Assembly: GCF_015351395.1 (NCBI RefSeq)
Contig: NZ_JADKPV010000005.1
Coordinates: 62,001-126,000, forward strand
Direction: 5' to 3'
Length of the DNA: 64,000 nt
Origin: Savagea serpentis
GTDB taxonomy: Bacteria; Bacillota; Bacilli; Bacillales_A; Planococcaceae
Shown: one piece after another, positions 15,950 to 26,554 of the stretch
How the letters are laid out: the number at the start of each line of letters is the position of its first letter
Position numbering within the stretch: the first letter of the stretch is position 1
Notes under the pieces: model-generated
Seen by the model: only the letters and a program-made list of their open reading frames with translations
Database searches by the model: none
Told to the model about the DNA's origin: nothing
Program-made: the position numbers and the translations under genes

Positions 15950-17257
15950 TTACATATGTTCCACGGATTGAATTAAACTGTCTGATGATTTAGCCAACAT
16001 ATTAACAGCACTCGTCAATTCATTTAAAATATTTGAGATTGTCGCAATTTCTTCATTGGACTGTTCACTTTGCTGTTTAATCCCTGTCATCGAATGAACA
16101 ATTTCACCGAAGACTCCCGATACTTGCATCGAATTGTTCGCACTTGTATGAATCAAGCGATACATCGCATCGATGGAACGCTTCATCTCTTCGGTACGAC
16201 TGTCCATATCTTGAATAAGGCCAGTAACATTTCCGATTGCTTTTTTCGTTTCTTCTGATAAATTACGCACTTCGCTCGCAACAACCGCAAAACCCGCACC
16301 GTGGTCGCCTGCGCGCGCTGCTTCAATTGCCGCATTCAATGCTAATAAATTCGTTTGATCTGCAATCGAAGTGACAAGACTAACGATTGAGCGAATTTGA
16401 TCTGAAGCTTCTCTCAATTCATCCATCTTCTTCGTTAATTCATCCATTTGATTCGTCGTCGCATTCATTTCTTGCGTTTGTTGCGTCATTAATTGATTAC
16501 CGCTTACTGAGCTTTCTTCCGTCTCTACAACGAGTTCGAAGTTTTTCTCTGTAAAGCTTTTAATCGTTGTCGCTTGATGCGCTAATTGCTCAATGGCTGA
16601 ACTCGTTTCTTGACTGATCGCTGCCAATTCTTCAACTGTACCAAGAACTGTCTGTTTAATCATTTCTTTTTCTTCTAAATCTTTTTCGCGTAATTTTAAA
16701 ATTTCTTCATCATACGCTTCCGTCACCAATTGCTGTTCAAAATTTAACACTTTATTGAACGCAATAATGACATCTGTCTTTACTCGCGCTGGCATTTCTA
16801 ATTGATGGACAAAATTGACGAATTCTTCGAATAAACTAGAAAATGAGCCGATGTACCATTTCGTTTCTAATTGAATATGGACATGAGCTTTCGCAATTCG
16901 AATACGTTGTTGAAAATAGGCTTCATCAATTTTCCCTTTAAATATTTCACCTAAATGGGCATGAAGTGTACCTTTTAATCGTTCAACAGTGCTATGTTCT
17001 TGGATGAGCGCGCTCAACTCAGGAATCTTTTCTAAGCCACTGTAAAAAGCTTCTGCCGTCACTTGCAATAGTTCATCTGAATAAGGCTTCAAAAGTTGCA
17101 ACACTGCTAAATCTCGCTCTGTTAAACGAGCGAGTTGTAATTGTTTCTGTAAAGTTGGGTCCGGTAGACGAATCCACACATTTCGGAGTTCATTTTGAAT
17201 TAATTCATCTGTCGTTCTTATATCATTTTCTTGTTTCTTTCTGAAAATAAAGCTCAA
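15950..17257 (-). CDS. hemAT: HemAT-type globin-coupled oxygen-sensing chemoreceptor
   Basis: A soluble 435-aa haem-based aerotaxis transducer. Residues 1 to about 180 are a protoglobin sensor. His125 in IAKAHVHIQ is the probable proximal haem ligand, and Tyr72 the likely distal tyrosine, by comparison with B. subtilis HemAT. Residues from about 200 on are a chemoreceptor signalling domain with the conserved hairpin [18 protein letters not shown] and [15 protein letters not shown]. No transmembrane segment is present. It binds oxygen and signals to CheA. The start is TTG 17257, with AGGAGG 9 nt upstream lying inside the end of the DUF368 gene, which stops 1 nt before this start. Confidence 0.93.
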   Translation of the reverse strand: MSFIFRKKQENDIRTTDELIQNELRNVWIRLPDPTLQKQLQLARLTERDLAVLQLLKPYSDELLQVTAEAFYSGLEKIPELSALIQEHSTVERLKGTLHAHLGEIFKGKIDEAYFQQRIRIAKAHVHIQLETKWYIGSFSSLFEEFVNFVHQLEMPARVKTDVIIAFNKVLNFEQQLVTEAYDEEILKLREKDLEEKEMIKQTVLGTVEELAAISQETSSAIEQLAHQATTIKSFTEKNFELVVETEESSVSGNQLMTQQTQEMNATTNQMDELTKKMDELREASDQIRSIVSLVTSIADQTNLLALNAAIEAARAGDHGAGFAVVASEVRNLSEETKKAIGNVTGLIQDMDSRTEEMKRSIDAMYRLIHTSANNSMQVSGVFGEIVHSMTGIKQQSEQSNEEIATISNILNELTSAVNMLAKSSDSLIQSVEHM

Positions 17258-17258
17258 A

Positions 17259-18092
17259 TTATAGCGCCTCCTTCTGTTCTTCCATTTCTCCTACTTCATT
17301 GAATATATTCGCGACAATCAAACCTGTCACAAATGCCACAATACTCATGACAAGAGGGGTCCCACTTTCAGGGAGTCCTGGATAAATAACAAAAACAGAT
17401 CCGACAATCAATCCTAAAATAACAGAAAATGTTAGGACACGATGGTGATGTAAAATATAAGTAATCGCTTTACTGCTGACAATAAATCCTAAAGCGACAC
17501 CTAGGCCGACCACGATAATAATCGGAATATTGAATGTCGATAAGGCATTCGTTGCCGTATGATAAGCTCCAAGCAATAATAAAATAAAAGAACCGCTAAT
17601 TCCAGGCAATAACATAGCCATGCTCGCTAACCAGCCAGCAAAAAATAAAAATACAGCTTTTCCGACTGTCAGCTTCGTAATGACCGACGTATCCGGAACG
17701 ATAAATGCTGTAAAAGCAAGTAAAATTGCCACAATCGTTAATACGATGAAATGGCCAAAAGTGAAATCCGTCTTCACTTTCGCTTGTTTTGCAATAAAAG
17801 GAATGACTCCAATAATCAGTCCTAAAAAGAAATACATCGTCGGCGTTTCATATTTCGTCAATAAAAAATCAATGACGCGACTGAATCCTAAAAGCGCAAT
17901 TCCTATACCGATCCCTAAAGGAACGAGAAATGGTAACTGTTGCTTCCACTCTTTACTAAAAAATTTGCTTAGAGATTCTAAAAAGCGATCATAGATTCCT
18001 AAAATAAAAGCGATCGTCCCACCACTCACACCTGGAATTAAATCACTAATTCCCATAAGTAGTCCACGATATATATTTTTCCATTCCATCAT
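17259..18092 (-). CDS. DUF368 polytopic membrane protein (PopT-like)
   Basis: A 277-aa protein with about eight hydrophobic segments and two glycine-rich repeats, the first [16 protein letters not shown] and the second [14 protein letters not shown], which define DUF368. DUF368 proteins have been described as undecaprenyl phosphate translocases (PopT), recycling the lipid carrier for cell-wall synthesis. That role here is by family only. Either of two adjacent ATGs (18092, 18089) can serve, with GGAGG 5 or 8 nt upstream. It sits directly before hemAT and supplies that gene's ribosome site, so the two are probably cotranscribed. Confidence 0.88.
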   Translation of the reverse strand: MMEWKNIYRGLLMGISDLIPGVSGGTIAFILGIYDRFLESLSKFFSKEWKQQLPFLVPLGIGIGIALLGFSRVIDFLLTKYETPTMYFFLGLIIGVIPFIAKQAKVKTDFTFGHFIVLTIVAILLAFTAFIVPDTSVITKLTVGKAVFLFFAGWLASMAMLLPGISGSFILLLLGAYHTATNALSTFNIPIIIVVGLGVALGFIVSSKAITYILHHHRVLTFSVILGLIVGSVFVIYPGLPESGTPLVMSIVAFVTGLIVANIFNEVGEMEEQKEAL

Positions 18093-18191
18093 GCAATCCT
18101 CCAAATAATCAATCTTGTTTATTATACCATTGATTTCATCAATGGTATGAGCTTTTCACAATTTAGTAATCGTTCTATCACAAATTAGACG

Positions 18192-18229
18192 AAAAAAAAC
18201 TGTTTGAGTTCCATTCCTCAAACAGTTTT
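18192..18229 (-). terminator. trhO terminator
   Basis: A perfect 13-bp stem (AAAACTGTTTGAG and its complement, minus strand) is followed by eight T residues, immediately after trhO. Confidence 0.93.
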
Positions 18230-18233
18230 AACA

Positions 18234-19202
18234 TTAACTTGCAACGACCGCACGATGCTCTTCTAATTGCTTCAAACGCTCAGCTACTTGTTCTTCTGTC
18301 ATTTCATGTTCTTCTACATAGCGATTGCGAGGGTGTGTCATACAATCATCCGTACAACCACGCATATGAAGATGTTCATTTTCTTCTGAACATAAAATTT
18401 GCTCATTACACTCTGGATTCGCACAGTTAACATAACGTTCACATGGTGTACCATCAAAATGGTCTTTTCCTACGACTGTAGGATTTACACGGTTAACTGG
18501 TACGACGAGACGCTCATCGAAGACGTAACATTGTCCATCCCATAATCGCCCTTGCACTTCAGGGTCTTTACCGTATGTAACAATGCCACCATGTAAATGG
18601 TTCACATTATCGAAGCCTTCACGAAGCATCCACCCAGTAAATTTCTCACAGCGAATACCACCTGTACAGTAGGCGAGAACTTGTTTACCTTCAAAGATTT
18701 CACGGTTCTCTTTAATCCACTGTGGCAATTCACGGAATGTACGAATATCTGGACGTACCGCTCCGCGGAAATGACCAACATCATATTCATAGTCATTACG
18801 CGCATCAATGACAACTGTATTCTCTTCTTGCATTTTTGCATAAAATTCTGTCGGTTCAAGATAACGACCTGTAATTTCATTTGGATTAATATCGTCTTCT
18901 AAACTTAAGTTAACGATTTGTTCACGTGGACGCACGTGCATTTTCTTAAATGCATGCCCATCTTCATAATCCATCTTGAAAACAGTATCTGCAAAACGCG
19001 GATCTTTACGAAGTTCTTCCATATAAGCATCCGTCTGCTCAATCGTTCCTGAACATGTTCCGTTAATACCTTCTTTTCCTACTAAAATGCGGCCTTTCAG
19101 ACCAATTTTTTTACAAAATGCTAAATGCTCCTCAGCAAATGCTACTGGGTCTTCTACTTGTGTGTATTTATAAAAAAGCAAAACGCGATATTGCTTATCC
19201 AT
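18234..19202 (-). CDS. trhO: tRNA uridine(34) hydroxylase TrhO (UPF0176 rhodanese protein)
   Basis: Oxygen-dependent hydroxylation of U34 in certain tRNAs, the first step to (m)cmo5U/mo5U. The 322-aa protein has the N-terminal UPF0176 domain ([13 protein letters not shown]), a central rhodanese domain with the active cysteine in [10 protein letters not shown], and a C-terminal cysteine-rich segment (CANPECN, CSEEN, CTDDC) that looks metal-binding. The start is ATG 19202, with a modest ribosome site (AGTAGG). Its promoter overlaps an 18-bp perfect palindrome, suggesting repressor control that is not part of the usual picture of this gene. Confidence 0.93.
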   Translation of the reverse strand: MDKQYRVLLFYKYTQVEDPVAFAEEHLAFCKKIGLKGRILVGKEGINGTCSGTIEQTDAYMEELRKDPRFADTVFKMDYEDGHAFKKMHVRPREQIVNLSLEDDINPNEITGRYLEPTEFYAKMQEENTVVIDARNDYEYDVGHFRGAVRPDIRTFRELPQWIKENREIFEGKQVLAYCTGGIRCEKFTGWMLREGFDNVNHLHGGIVTYGKDPEVQGRLWDGQCYVFDERLVVPVNRVNPTVVGKDHFDGTPCERYVNCANPECNEQILCSEENEHLHMRGCTDDCMTHPRNRYVEEHEMTEEQVAERLKQLEEHRAVVAS

Positions 19203-19260
19203 CGATACAACCTACTTTCTATTTTTATAATGACTTTCGTTTAATTAGTTTCTCTTTTCG

Positions 19261-19302
19261 ATTATACTAATGAAGGACATTGTATCATAATTCGAATTAT
19301 GA
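19261..19302 (-). promoter_or_regulatory. trhO promoter overlapped by an 18-bp perfect palindrome
   Basis: On the minus strand TATGAT (19284-19289), a 17-nt spacer and TATAAT (19261-19266) form the promoter. TCATAATTCGAATTATGA (19285-19302) is a perfect palindrome covering the -35. It resembles winged-helix (MarR-type) operators in size and AT content. No matching regulator is identified. Confidence 0.55.
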
Positions 19303-19456
19303 AAAAAGGTTGAAGCGCTAGTTTGTTTTATTTTTCCATAGTCGGGTAAAGATTGCGCAAGGGAAAGTTTTTTCTTTTTGTGCAAACTATTTTAGTCGTT
19401 CTGACGTCTAAATAGCTGTAAATCATTTAAACTTTAGAAGCAAGGAGACGTTCAAC

Positions 19457-20899
19457 ATGTATCGATCACAAAGAAAAAAATCAAAGGGTAAGTTATTCGG
19501 CTTACTCGCACTCATTCTCATCCTCGTAGCAGGTGGTGGGTATGGTACCTACTATGCGTACGCCAATGAAATGGGACCATTTGCGGAAAAAAATGTAGAT
19601 GCCAGCCAATTGGAAACCGAAACAACGACAGAAACGATGGAAGACTTAGACGGTTTAACTGTTGAAAAGAAAACTGAGACATTTAAAAGCGATCGCTATC
19701 CGTTTAAAGTGACTTACATCGAAACTCCTTTTGATGATGTGAACAAAACGACACAACAATTTATTAATGAACAAAAGCAAGCATATGTTGATCGCGTAGT
19801 CGAGACGCGATTGCAAGACAAAGAAGCAAAGGGTCAATTTGCTATGGATGTAGAAGTTGTCCAAGGGACAGACGGTCACGTCGCTTTCGTATTCCTTGAA
19901 GATACAAAGATTGAAAGCACAAAAACTCCTTATGAATTGCAACAGTTAAAAGCATTCCGTGCACTACAAAATGACGAATATGCTGGTTTATTCCCTATGG
20001 AATCACTTTTCGTTCAAAACGATGAACACTTAGTTACTCTTCAAGAAACTGTAGCAAATGCTCTACAAAATGACGAAATGTATCAAGATCATTTACGTGA
20101 TGATTTTGATGAGAAGATGAAAGCGATGACGTGGAAAGATTTCGATAACTTCGCATTTACAGGCGATAATATCATTTTCTATTTCGATGAAGACCACTTT
20201 ACAAAGTCTAATGAAGCAGGCGCAAATGCTGTTTCCATTCGTCTCCGTGATTTAAATGAAATGTTGACAGAAGACTATCAATCAACACAGCTCGATCCTT
20301 CTAAAAAATATGTCGCGATGACGTTTGATGACGGTCCAGATAAAAAAGTGACACCGATGGTTCTCGATATTTTAGACAAGTATAAAGCACCTGCAACATT
20401 TTATATGCTTGGAAATCGTGTGGAAATGGCACCAGATCTTGCAAAAGAAGTATTAGAACGTGGGCATGAACTCGGGAATCACTCTTATAGTCACCCACTG
20501 CTTCCTAATTTAGCAACGGATAAAGTGAAATATGAAGTGCAGCATACAAATGAATTAATCCAACAAGCAACAGGTGAAGGTCCGAAAACATTCCGTCCAC
20601 CCTATGGAGGTGTGAACGATAAAGTTCGTGCACAACTCGGTGGTTTACCTGTTATCTTATGGGAAGTCGATACTTTAGACTGGCAACACCGTAATCCTGA
20701 TAAATTATTAGCGATTACGAAAGCACAAGTCCATGATCGTGCGGTTATTTTAATGCATGATATTCACCAACCGACTGCGGACGGCTTAGATGCTGTCATG
20801 AAGTACTTACAAGATGAAGGGTACGAATTCATTACTGTGACACAAATGCTTGAATTAAAAGAACTTGATGAACAACTAAAAGCAGAAAAAGCTGCTTAA
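19457..20899 (+). CDS. Membrane-anchored polysaccharide deacetylase, PdaC-like
   Basis: A 480-aa envelope protein: a short cytoplasmic N-terminus, one membrane anchor (about residues 12-30), a middle domain like DUF4163/DUF3298, and a C-terminal NodB deacetylase domain from about residue 285. The NodB motifs are intact: TFDDGP, HSYSH, RPPYGG, DTLDW and LMHDIH, giving the metal-binding Asp-His-His and the catalytic residues. This architecture matches B. subtilis PdaC, which removes acetyl groups from peptidoglycan N-acetylmuramic acid. The exact sugar target is inferred. ATG 19457 has AAGGAGA upstream. It is monocistronic, ending in a strong bidirectional terminator. Confidence 0.87.
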   Translation: MYRSQRKKSKGKLFGLLALILILVAGGGYGTYYAYANEMGPFAEKNVDASQLETETTTETMEDLDGLTVEKKTETFKSDRYPFKVTYIETPFDDVNKTTQQFINEQKQAYVDRVVETRLQDKEAKGQFAMDVEVVQGTDGHVAFVFLEDTKIESTKTPYELQQLKAFRALQNDEYAGLFPMESLFVQNDEHLVTLQETVANALQNDEMYQDHLRDDFDEKMKAMTWKDFDNFAFTGDNIIFYFDEDHFTKSNEAGANAVSIRLRDLNEMLTEDYQSTQLDPSKKYVAMTFDDGPDKKVTPMVLDILDKYKAPATFYMLGNRVEMAPDLAKEVLERGHELGNHSYSHPLLPNLATDKVKYEVQHTNELIQQATGEGPKTFRPPYGGVNDKVRAQLGGLPVILWEVDTLDWQHRNPDKLLAITKAQVHDRAVILMHDIHQPTADGLDAVMKYLQDEGYEFITVTQMLELKELDEQLKAEKAA

Positions 20900-20902
20900 A
20901 CT

Positions 20903-20951
20903 AAAAAAAGAGACGTATGAAATCAAATGGATTTCATACGTCTCTTTTATG
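20903..20951. terminator. Bidirectional terminator between deacetylase and yumC
   Basis: A perfect 19-bp stem (AAAAGAGACGTATGAAATC and its complement) with a 5-nt loop and A/T runs on both sides lies between convergent genes. Confidence 0.94.
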
Positions 20952-20962
20952 CATTCTTTATT

Positions 20963-21955
20963 TTATTCATCTTGTTTAAAAACACTTGTACTATGTTTCG
21001 GTTGAACGCGTGCTTTCGGATCGACCATCGTTTTAATATGACTGATCGCAATCGGTGCTTCACCGAATCCGACAGCGATTAATTTTACTTTTCCGTCATA
21101 AGAAGCGACATCGCCTGCTGCGAAAATACCTTCAACATTCGTCGCCATGTGACGATCGACAATTATACTGTTTCGATCCATTTCTAGACCCCAGTCTTTC
21201 AACGGCCCGAGAGAAGATATATTTCCATAGTTCACAACGACATGGTCGAGGTCCATATGTTCTTCTTCTCCTTCTTTATTAGCGAGAACGACAGTATCTA
21301 CTTTACCTTCGAGACCTTTAATTGCCTTCACTTGACGAGATGTTTTCACTTCGACCGTAGACTCCATTAATTGATTCACACTCGTCTCGTGTGCTGTGAA
21401 GCGCTCACGGCGGTGAACGAGTGTCACTTTCTCTGCTACTTCTTCTAACATAAGGGCCCAGTCTACTGCAGAGTCTCCCCCACCACAAACGAGAACGTTT
21501 TTGCCAGCGAATACTTGCAAATCTTTAATGCCGTAATGCAATGTCTCACCTTCAAAGTGAACTTCTTCTTCGATTCCGATCTTACGTGGTTGGAATGCTC
21601 CGATTCCAGCTGTAATTAAAATTGTACGCGTTAAATATTCGCCGCGATTCGTCTTTAATACGAAATGGTCCTCTTTTTTCTCATAAGACTCGACTGCTTC
21701 TTCTAAATAAATATTCGGCTTCGCAAATTGTGCTTGTTCTACTAGGTTTGCGACTAAGTCTTTCGCCAAAATTTTCGGGAAGCCCCCGACATCATAAATA
21801 TATTTATCTGGATATAACTCGATTAATTGTCCTCCAAGTTGGGGTAAACTATCAATTAAATTGACACTCATCTCGCGCATTCCTGCATAAAATGTCGCGA
21901 ATAAGCCTGTCGGTCCTGCTCCGATAATCGTGACGTCTACAATTTCCTTACTCAT
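20963..21955 (-). CDS. yumC: Ferredoxin/flavodoxin--NADP+ reductase (YumC type)
   Basis: A 330-aa FAD flavoenzyme that passes electrons from NADPH to ferredoxin or flavodoxin. It has the N-terminal FAD-binding GAGPTGL, the NADPH-binding GGGDSAVDW and the late FAD motif GIFAAGDV. It resembles thioredoxin reductase in fold but has no CxxC redox pair, which marks the YumC/YcgT ferredoxin reductase family. The start is ATG 21955, with AGGAGT upstream. A longer in-frame extension to 22009 lacks a ribosome site. Confidence 0.93.
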   Translation of the reverse strand: MSKEIVDVTIIGAGPTGLFATFYAGMREMSVNLIDSLPQLGGQLIELYPDKYIYDVGGFPKILAKDLVANLVEQAQFAKPNIYLEEAVESYEKKEDHFVLKTNRGEYLTRTILITAGIGAFQPRKIGIEEEVHFEGETLHYGIKDLQVFAGKNVLVCGGGDSAVDWALMLEEVAEKVTLVHRRERFTAHETSVNQLMESTVEVKTSRQVKAIKGLEGKVDTVVLANKEGEEEHMDLDHVVVNYGNISSLGPLKDWGLEMDRNSIIVDRHMATNVEGIFAAGDVASYDGKVKLIAVGFGEAPIAISHIKTMVDPKARVQPKHSTSVFKQDE

Positions 21956-22037
21956 TATATCTACACTCCTATGTCTATTATCATTGAGAAACATTCTTAA
22001 CACTTCCATTATGAAGCATTTTTAGCTATTTCGCACT

Positions 22038-22313
22038 TTATTTGTTTTGAGCATAATGCTCATAAAGAGCTTGTAATTCATCTTCATCAAGTTCATATTG
22101 TAAAATTGCTCCGTCTGCTGTCTCGTAAATAAAGTGAGCTAAAATAGCTTGCTCGTCCACATGAATGAGTAAACGAACGCCGATTCCATCTGCACGGTAT
22201 AATTCATCTTCCTCATCTTCAAAACGCACGACGAAATGAACTTCCTCTCGAACTCCAGCTAAAATTCCCGTAGGGTCTTCGATGCGTTCGATTTCTTTTA
22301 ATTGAATTTCCAC
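22038..22313 (-). CDS. Small conserved acidic protein, DUF6509-like
   Basis: A 91-aa soluble, acidic protein. The segment EDPTGILAGVREEVHFVV followed by a DELYRADG-type turn recalls the small DUF6509 proteins of Bacillales, whose function is unknown. I identify it from memory of that pattern only. Translation most likely begins at GTG 22313, with AGGAGG 7 nt upstream. It sits between the P-type ATPase and yumC genes on the same strand, with no terminator on either side, so it may be cotranscribed with them. Confidence 0.65.
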   Translation of the reverse strand: MEIQLKEIERIEDPTGILAGVREEVHFVVRFEDEEDELYRADGIGVRLLIHVDEQAILAHFIYETADGAILQYELDEDELQALYEHYAQNK

Positions 22314-22343
22314 AATCGTTCCTCCTCATTCTTTATCCATCAT

Positions 22344-24878
22344 TCATTGTACACGATTTTTAGCACGACGTCGTTTCAATTTTAGCATTTCATTAAAGAA
22401 AATTGGAATGATACTCAGGCCAAAAACGGTGAGCCATTCTGCCATTGTTAAAGCATGAAGATGAAAGACATTAGCGAGTGGTCCGACTGTAACGAGTATT
22501 ACTTGTAACATCAATCCGAATCCGAAAGCATACAATAAATAACGATTACTCCACAGCTGCTTTGAAAAAATCGTATCCGTCATTGAGCGAACGTTAAATG
22601 CATGGAATAACTGCGCAAAGCTCAATGTTAAAAATGCCATCGTCTGAGCTACCATCAATCCGTGAGCAGATAAGTTTTGGCCGTGCATCCATTGTCCGTC
22701 CACATAATACGCACCTAGTATAAAAGCAAATAAAGTTAATACGCCGATTAATAATCCATTCCATACGAGATGTTGAAGCGAACCGTGTAAAATGTGTTCT
22801 TCTGAACGACGAGGTTTTTGTTCCATGACATGACGATTATCATTATCCACTCCTAAAGCGAGTGCTGGAAAAGTATCCGTAATAAGATTGACCCATAAAA
22901 TATGAACCGGACGTAATAACGTCGGCCACCCAAGTAAAATCCCAAAAAAGAGCGCGATAATTTCGCCTAAATTACAAGATAATAAAAAGAGTACGGTTTT
23001 TTTAATATTATTAAAAATCGTACGCCCTTCTTTAACTGCTTGCACAATCGAGGAAAAATTATCATCGGTTAACACGATATCCGATGCGCCTTTTGCAACA
23101 TCGGTTCCAGTAATCCCCATCGCCACTCCGACATCTGCTGCTTTTAAACTAGGTGCATCATTCACACCATCTCCAGTCATCGATACGACGAGGTTGTGCG
23201 CTTGTAATGCTTGAACAATTTTCACTTTATGCGTCGGGGAAACTCGTGCAAATATGCATACATTCCGAACTTGACGAGCAAACGTATCAGAATCTACTGC
23301 ATCAATTTCCGTTCCTGTCCAAACTTCATCCATCGAATGCGCTAAGCCAAGCTGGCGCCCAATAGCAAAAGCGGTATGAGGATCATCTCCTGTAATCATC
23401 ACCGTTCGAATCCCTGCTTTTTTAGTTTCCGCTAGTGCTGCTTTCACTTCTTCACGAGGAGGATCCATCATCGCAGCAAAACCGACAAAGATGAGCTCAT
23501 CTTCTCTATACAAATCTCCTTCTCGTTTCATTGCCGCACCTAATACGCGTAAAGCATCACTCGCCATTTCATTTGCTTGATTTTGAATAAGATGACGTTT
23601 TTCAAATGTTAAAGGAACCGCTTCTCCTTTCTCCCATAGAAAAGCACATTTCTCTAATACGCGATCTAACGCTCCTTTCGTATAAGCAATAGTGCGACCG
23701 TCCTTCTCATGAATCGTCGTCATCATTTTACGTGTAGAGTCAAATGGAATCTCATCGACTAATGGATAACGGTTGTATAAACTTGAGTCATATTTATATG
23801 CATATGTGACGAGTCCGACTTCTGTCGGTTCCCCTATCCAATCTCCTGCTGAACGTTCAACATGATGACAATGCGCAAACACTTCCGCTAATATATCGAG
23901 GGCTGAATGATGTGCATTCGGTTTTTCGATATGCCCTTCTGCCATGACATGAAGAACTGTCATCTTATTTTGTGTTAATGTCCCTGTTTTATCAGAACAT
24001 ATGACATCGACACTACCGAGTGCTTCTACAGCTGGAAGCTTACGAATAATAACGTGACGCTTCACCATTTTTCGCATCCCTAAAGCGAGCACAATCGTAA
24101 CAACTGCTGGAAGTCCTTCCGGGATTGCAGCAACAGCTAAACTAATCGCAAGCATAAACATTTCGCGAATGTCCCGCCCTTGGAAAAAACCGATAGAAAA
24201 AATAATAATACTAATTAAAACGGTCGCGATACCGAGATATTTTCCTAATGTATTTAAACTTTTTTGTAAAGGTGTTAAATCATCAGCTGTTGCATTTAAC
24301 ATCGAGGCAATTTTTCCGATTTCCGTATCCATACCTGTTGCTTTTACAATTCCTAATGCTGTTCCATTCGTCACAATCGTAGACATTGCAGCGATTTCGT
24401 TTACTTCTTTTAACTGGGGAACCGATTCTCCCGTCAATGCAGATTCATCAATCATTAAATCTTTCGCTTGAATAATTTCTAAATCAGCAGGCACAAGACG
24501 GCCAGCTTCTAGCAATACGACATCTCCTACCACAACGGCAGTTGCTTCTACTTCTTGTACAATGCCATCACGCCGCACAAATGCTTTCGGTACCGTCATA
24601 TTTTTCAAAGCTTCTAATGCGTCATCTGCTTTATATTCTTGAACTAAACTGATTGTAATATTTAAAACGACTACGATTAAAATAATAAATGCGTCGGTCG
24701 TTTCTCCTATCATGTAAGAAACGATGGCACCAATAAGTAAAATAAGCATCAGTACATCGAGCAACTGTTTTCCTATCTTTTTCAGTAACGATTCTTTTTT
24801 CGCTTCGACTAATTTATTTTCACCGTATCTTTGCAATAATTGCGTCGCTTCTTCTGTTGTGAGTCCTTGTCGTTTCAT
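22344..24878 (-). CDS. P-type cation ATPase, calcium-transporting type
   Basis: An 844-aa P2-type ATPase. It has TGES in the actuator domain, the phosphorylation motif [10 protein letters not shown], the hinge TGDGVNDAP, and ten predicted membrane segments. The M4 motif IPEGLP and M6 motif NLITDT fit Ca2+-transporting (SERCA/PMR1-like) pumps such as B. subtilis YloB. Mn2+ transport cannot be excluded. The start is ATG 24878, with AAGGAG 7 nt upstream. The frame extends to 24908 without a ribosome site. Confidence 0.92.
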   Translation of the reverse strand: MKRQGLTTEEATQLLQRYGENKLVEAKKESLLKKIGKQLLDVLMLILLIGAIVSYMIGETTDAFIILIVVVLNITISLVQEYKADDALEALKNMTVPKAFVRRDGIVQEVEATAVVVGDVVLLEAGRLVPADLEIIQAKDLMIDESALTGESVPQLKEVNEIAAMSTIVTNGTALGIVKATGMDTEIGKIASMLNATADDLTPLQKSLNTLGKYLGIATVLISIIIFSIGFFQGRDIREMFMLAISLAVAAIPEGLPAVVTIVLALGMRKMVKRHVIIRKLPAVEALGSVDVICSDKTGTLTQNKMTVLHVMAEGHIEKPNAHHSALDILAEVFAHCHHVERSAGDWIGEPTEVGLVTYAYKYDSSLYNRYPLVDEIPFDSTRKMMTTIHEKDGRTIAYTKGALDRVLEKCAFLWEKGEAVPLTFEKRHLIQNQANEMASDALRVLGAAMKREGDLYREDELIFVGFAAMMDPPREEVKAALAETKKAGIRTVMITGDDPHTAFAIGRQLGLAHSMDEVWTGTEIDAVDSDTFARQVRNVCIFARVSPTHKVKIVQALQAHNLVVSMTGDGVNDAPSLKAADVGVAMGITGTDVAKGASDIVLTDDNFSSIVQAVKEGRTIFNNIKKTVLFLLSCNLGEIIALFFGILLGWPTLLRPVHILWVNLITDTFPALALGVDNDNRHVMEQKPRRSEEHILHGSLQHLVWNGLLIGVLTLFAFILGAYYVDGQWMHGQNLSAHGLMVAQTMAFLTLSFAQLFHAFNVRSMTDTIFSKQLWSNRYLLYAFGFGLMLQVILVTVGPLANVFHLHALTMAEWLTVFGLSIIPIFFNEMLKLKRRRAKNRVQ

Positions 24879-24945
24879 TTTTTCACTCCTTCTCGTCTTT
24901 CGGTGCATGTTTAACGCTTATTCTCGAATTTCTAAGCTTTATGTA

Positions 24946-24982
24946 AAACGTGAAACATCTCTTAAAGAAATGTTTCACGTTT
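24946..24982 (-). terminator. Hairpin after the MDR oxidoreductase gene
   Basis: A perfect 13-bp stem (AAACGTGAAACAT and its complement) with an 11-nt loop sits just past the stop of the oxidoreductase gene. The T-tract is short, so termination is probable but not certain. Confidence 0.55.
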
Positions 24983-24987
24983 GCGAC

Positions 24988-25968
24988 TTAATTCATTGTA
25001 AGAACGACTTTTCCAAATTGTTCACTGTGCTCCAAACGTTCCATAGCAGCGGATGCCTCTTGCAATGGATATACGCAGTCAAGCACAGGCTTCAATTCGT
25101 ATTGCTTCATTAAATGTAAAAACTGTTGCAATTCTTCACGACAAGCCATCGTGGATCCGATGATTCGTTGTTGATTATAGAAAAATGTGCGCAAGTCTAA
25201 TTCAACAGTATCCTCTGTCGTAGCACCAAATACGACGAGGCGCCCTCCACGTTCAAGCACTTCCAACGAACGATTAAAAGTTGCGCGACCAACACTGTCA
25301 ATTACGAGAGTGATAGTTTCATTCTTTAATGCTGTCCCCCAGTCCTCTGCCGTATCTAAAACGAGATCCGCTCCTAATGTTTTCAATTGCTTGCGCTTTT
25401 CAGCATCGCGTGAAGAGGTCACGACACGCGCTCCGAGAGCTTTTGCAATTTGAATCATATACGTCGCAACGCCACTACTCCCCCCGGGAATAAAGACGGT
25501 ATCTTCTTCAGTCACTTGCCCTTTTGTAACGAGTGCGCGATATCCTGTCATACCAGCTAAGGCGAGCGAAGCGTTTTCTTCCCAAGTGAGATGGGATAAA
25601 GTAGGCTCGACTTGTTCTTCTGATATCGTAATAGTTTCAGCGAATGTTCCGTCATCTGGCATTCCTAAAATATCATAATCCGCTGGAGCTGCTTCACTTT
25701 GAGTATACCAACGAAGTGAAGGGTTAATAATGACTTCATCTCCGACTTGCCATCTTGTAACATTTGGCCCCACTTCTTCAATCGTTCCTGCTCCATCTGA
25801 ACCTAATATAAGAGCCGTTGACGCTCCTTGACGACGATTTTTAATATAGAGGTCACGACGGTTTAAAGAAGCTGCATGTAAACGAACACGCACCTCATGT
25901 GAGCCACATCGGCGAACAGGTCGTTCTGTTAATACATAATCGTTTCCTTCATGAACATATGCTTTCAT
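24988..25968 (-). CDS. MDR-family NAD(P)-dependent oxidoreductase (quinone reductase-like)
   Basis: A 326-aa medium-chain dehydrogenase/reductase. The N-terminal GroES-like fold has GSDGAGTIEEVG and LNRRDLYIKN, and the nucleotide-binding motif is GGSSGVATYMIQIAKALGA. The four structural-zinc cysteines of alcohol dehydrogenases are absent. LNRRD stands where the catalytic zinc cysteine would be, which points to the zinc-free quinone oxidoreductase/YogA-like branch. The substrate is unknown. ATG 25968 has GGAGG upstream. It appears monocistronic. Confidence 0.85.
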   Translation of the reverse strand: MKAYVHEGNDYVLTERPVRRCGSHEVRVRLHAASLNRRDLYIKNRRQGASTALILGSDGAGTIEEVGPNVTRWQVGDEVIINPSLRWYTQSEAAPADYDILGMPDDGTFAETITISEEQVEPTLSHLTWEENASLALAGMTGYRALVTKGQVTEEDTVFIPGGSSGVATYMIQIAKALGARVVTSSRDAEKRKQLKTLGADLVLDTAEDWGTALKNETITLVIDSVGRATFNRSLEVLERGGRLVVFGATTEDTVELDLRTFFYNQQRIIGSTMACREELQQFLHLMKQYELKPVLDCVYPLQEASAAMERLEHSEQFGKVVLTMN

Positions 25969-26021
25969 CTTCCATTCCTCCTTTTCTTCATCATACCGAA
26001 TATTCGAGAAATTGTGTAATT

Positions 26022-26049
26022 AAAAAAGACTGCTTCGAAAAAGCAGTCT
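26022..26049 (-). terminator. Terminator of the XRE regulator gene
   Basis: A 9-bp stem (AGACTGCTT/AAGCAGTCT) with a 5-nt loop is followed by a T run on the minus strand. Confidence 0.85.
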
Positions 26050-26055
26050 GTTTTA

Positions 26056-26538
26056 TTATTTGACATAAGAATATTTAATTTTGGCTAATTCATATAGCTC
26101 GTGAACATCTTTCTTTGGCAATTGGAGGACGAGCTTCATCAGTTCAAACTCCATAAGTTTACGCCCTTTCGTACCGCGATAGACATCTTTATTTTCATTA
26201 AAGTGAGCAATTTGTTCAGCATATTCAAATGGTAAAGATGAAGCCCCATCGTGCATCATTTCACGCATCTGTTCGAAACGGACGAGCATGCGAAATTCAT
26301 CGCTCGTCTCTTCCCGTCTCTCTTCTTTTCCGATGATTAATTCATCTGTTGAAACGTTAAAACGATCAGAGATTTTGGCAATCCACGCAGCGCTTGGTGC
26401 ATTTTTTCCTTGTTCCCAGTCCTTAATTCGACTCGCAGAAGTTCCGATTGCTTCTCCAAAGGCAGACATCGATAAATTGCGTTGTTCTCGTAACGCATTT
26501 AGCCGTTTTCCAAATTCTTCACGACTCCATTCTTGCAT
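26056..26538 (-). CDS. XRE-family helix-turn-helix regulator
   Basis: A 160-aa DNA-binding protein. Residues about 9-65 form an HTH_3 domain (LREQRNLSMSAFGEAIGTSASRIKDWEQGKNAPSAAWIAKISDRF). The C-terminal 90 residues are helical with no recognised ligand domain. It lies 16 nt behind the dUTPase gene on the same strand and is probably cotranscribed with dUTPase and the YsdA-like gene. Target genes are unknown. Regulators like this are common in phages, but no other phage genes are nearby. Confidence 0.85.
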   Translation of the reverse strand: MQEWSREEFGKRLNALREQRNLSMSAFGEAIGTSASRIKDWEQGKNAPSAAWIAKISDRFNVSTDELIIGKEERREETSDEFRMLVRFEQMREMMHDGASSLPFEYAEQIAHFNENKDVYRGTKGRKLMEFELMKLVLQLPKKDVHELYELAKIKYSYVK

Positions 26539-26554
26539 CTAAAAAGCCTCCTCT

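Noticed and set aside
24946-24982. GTGAAACA and TGTTTCAC sequences resembling a Bacillus parS site
   Set aside because: parS reads TGTTTCACGTGAAACA with the halves joined. Here the halves are in the opposite order and separated by a loop, forming a hairpin after a stop codon, so it is a terminator-like element.
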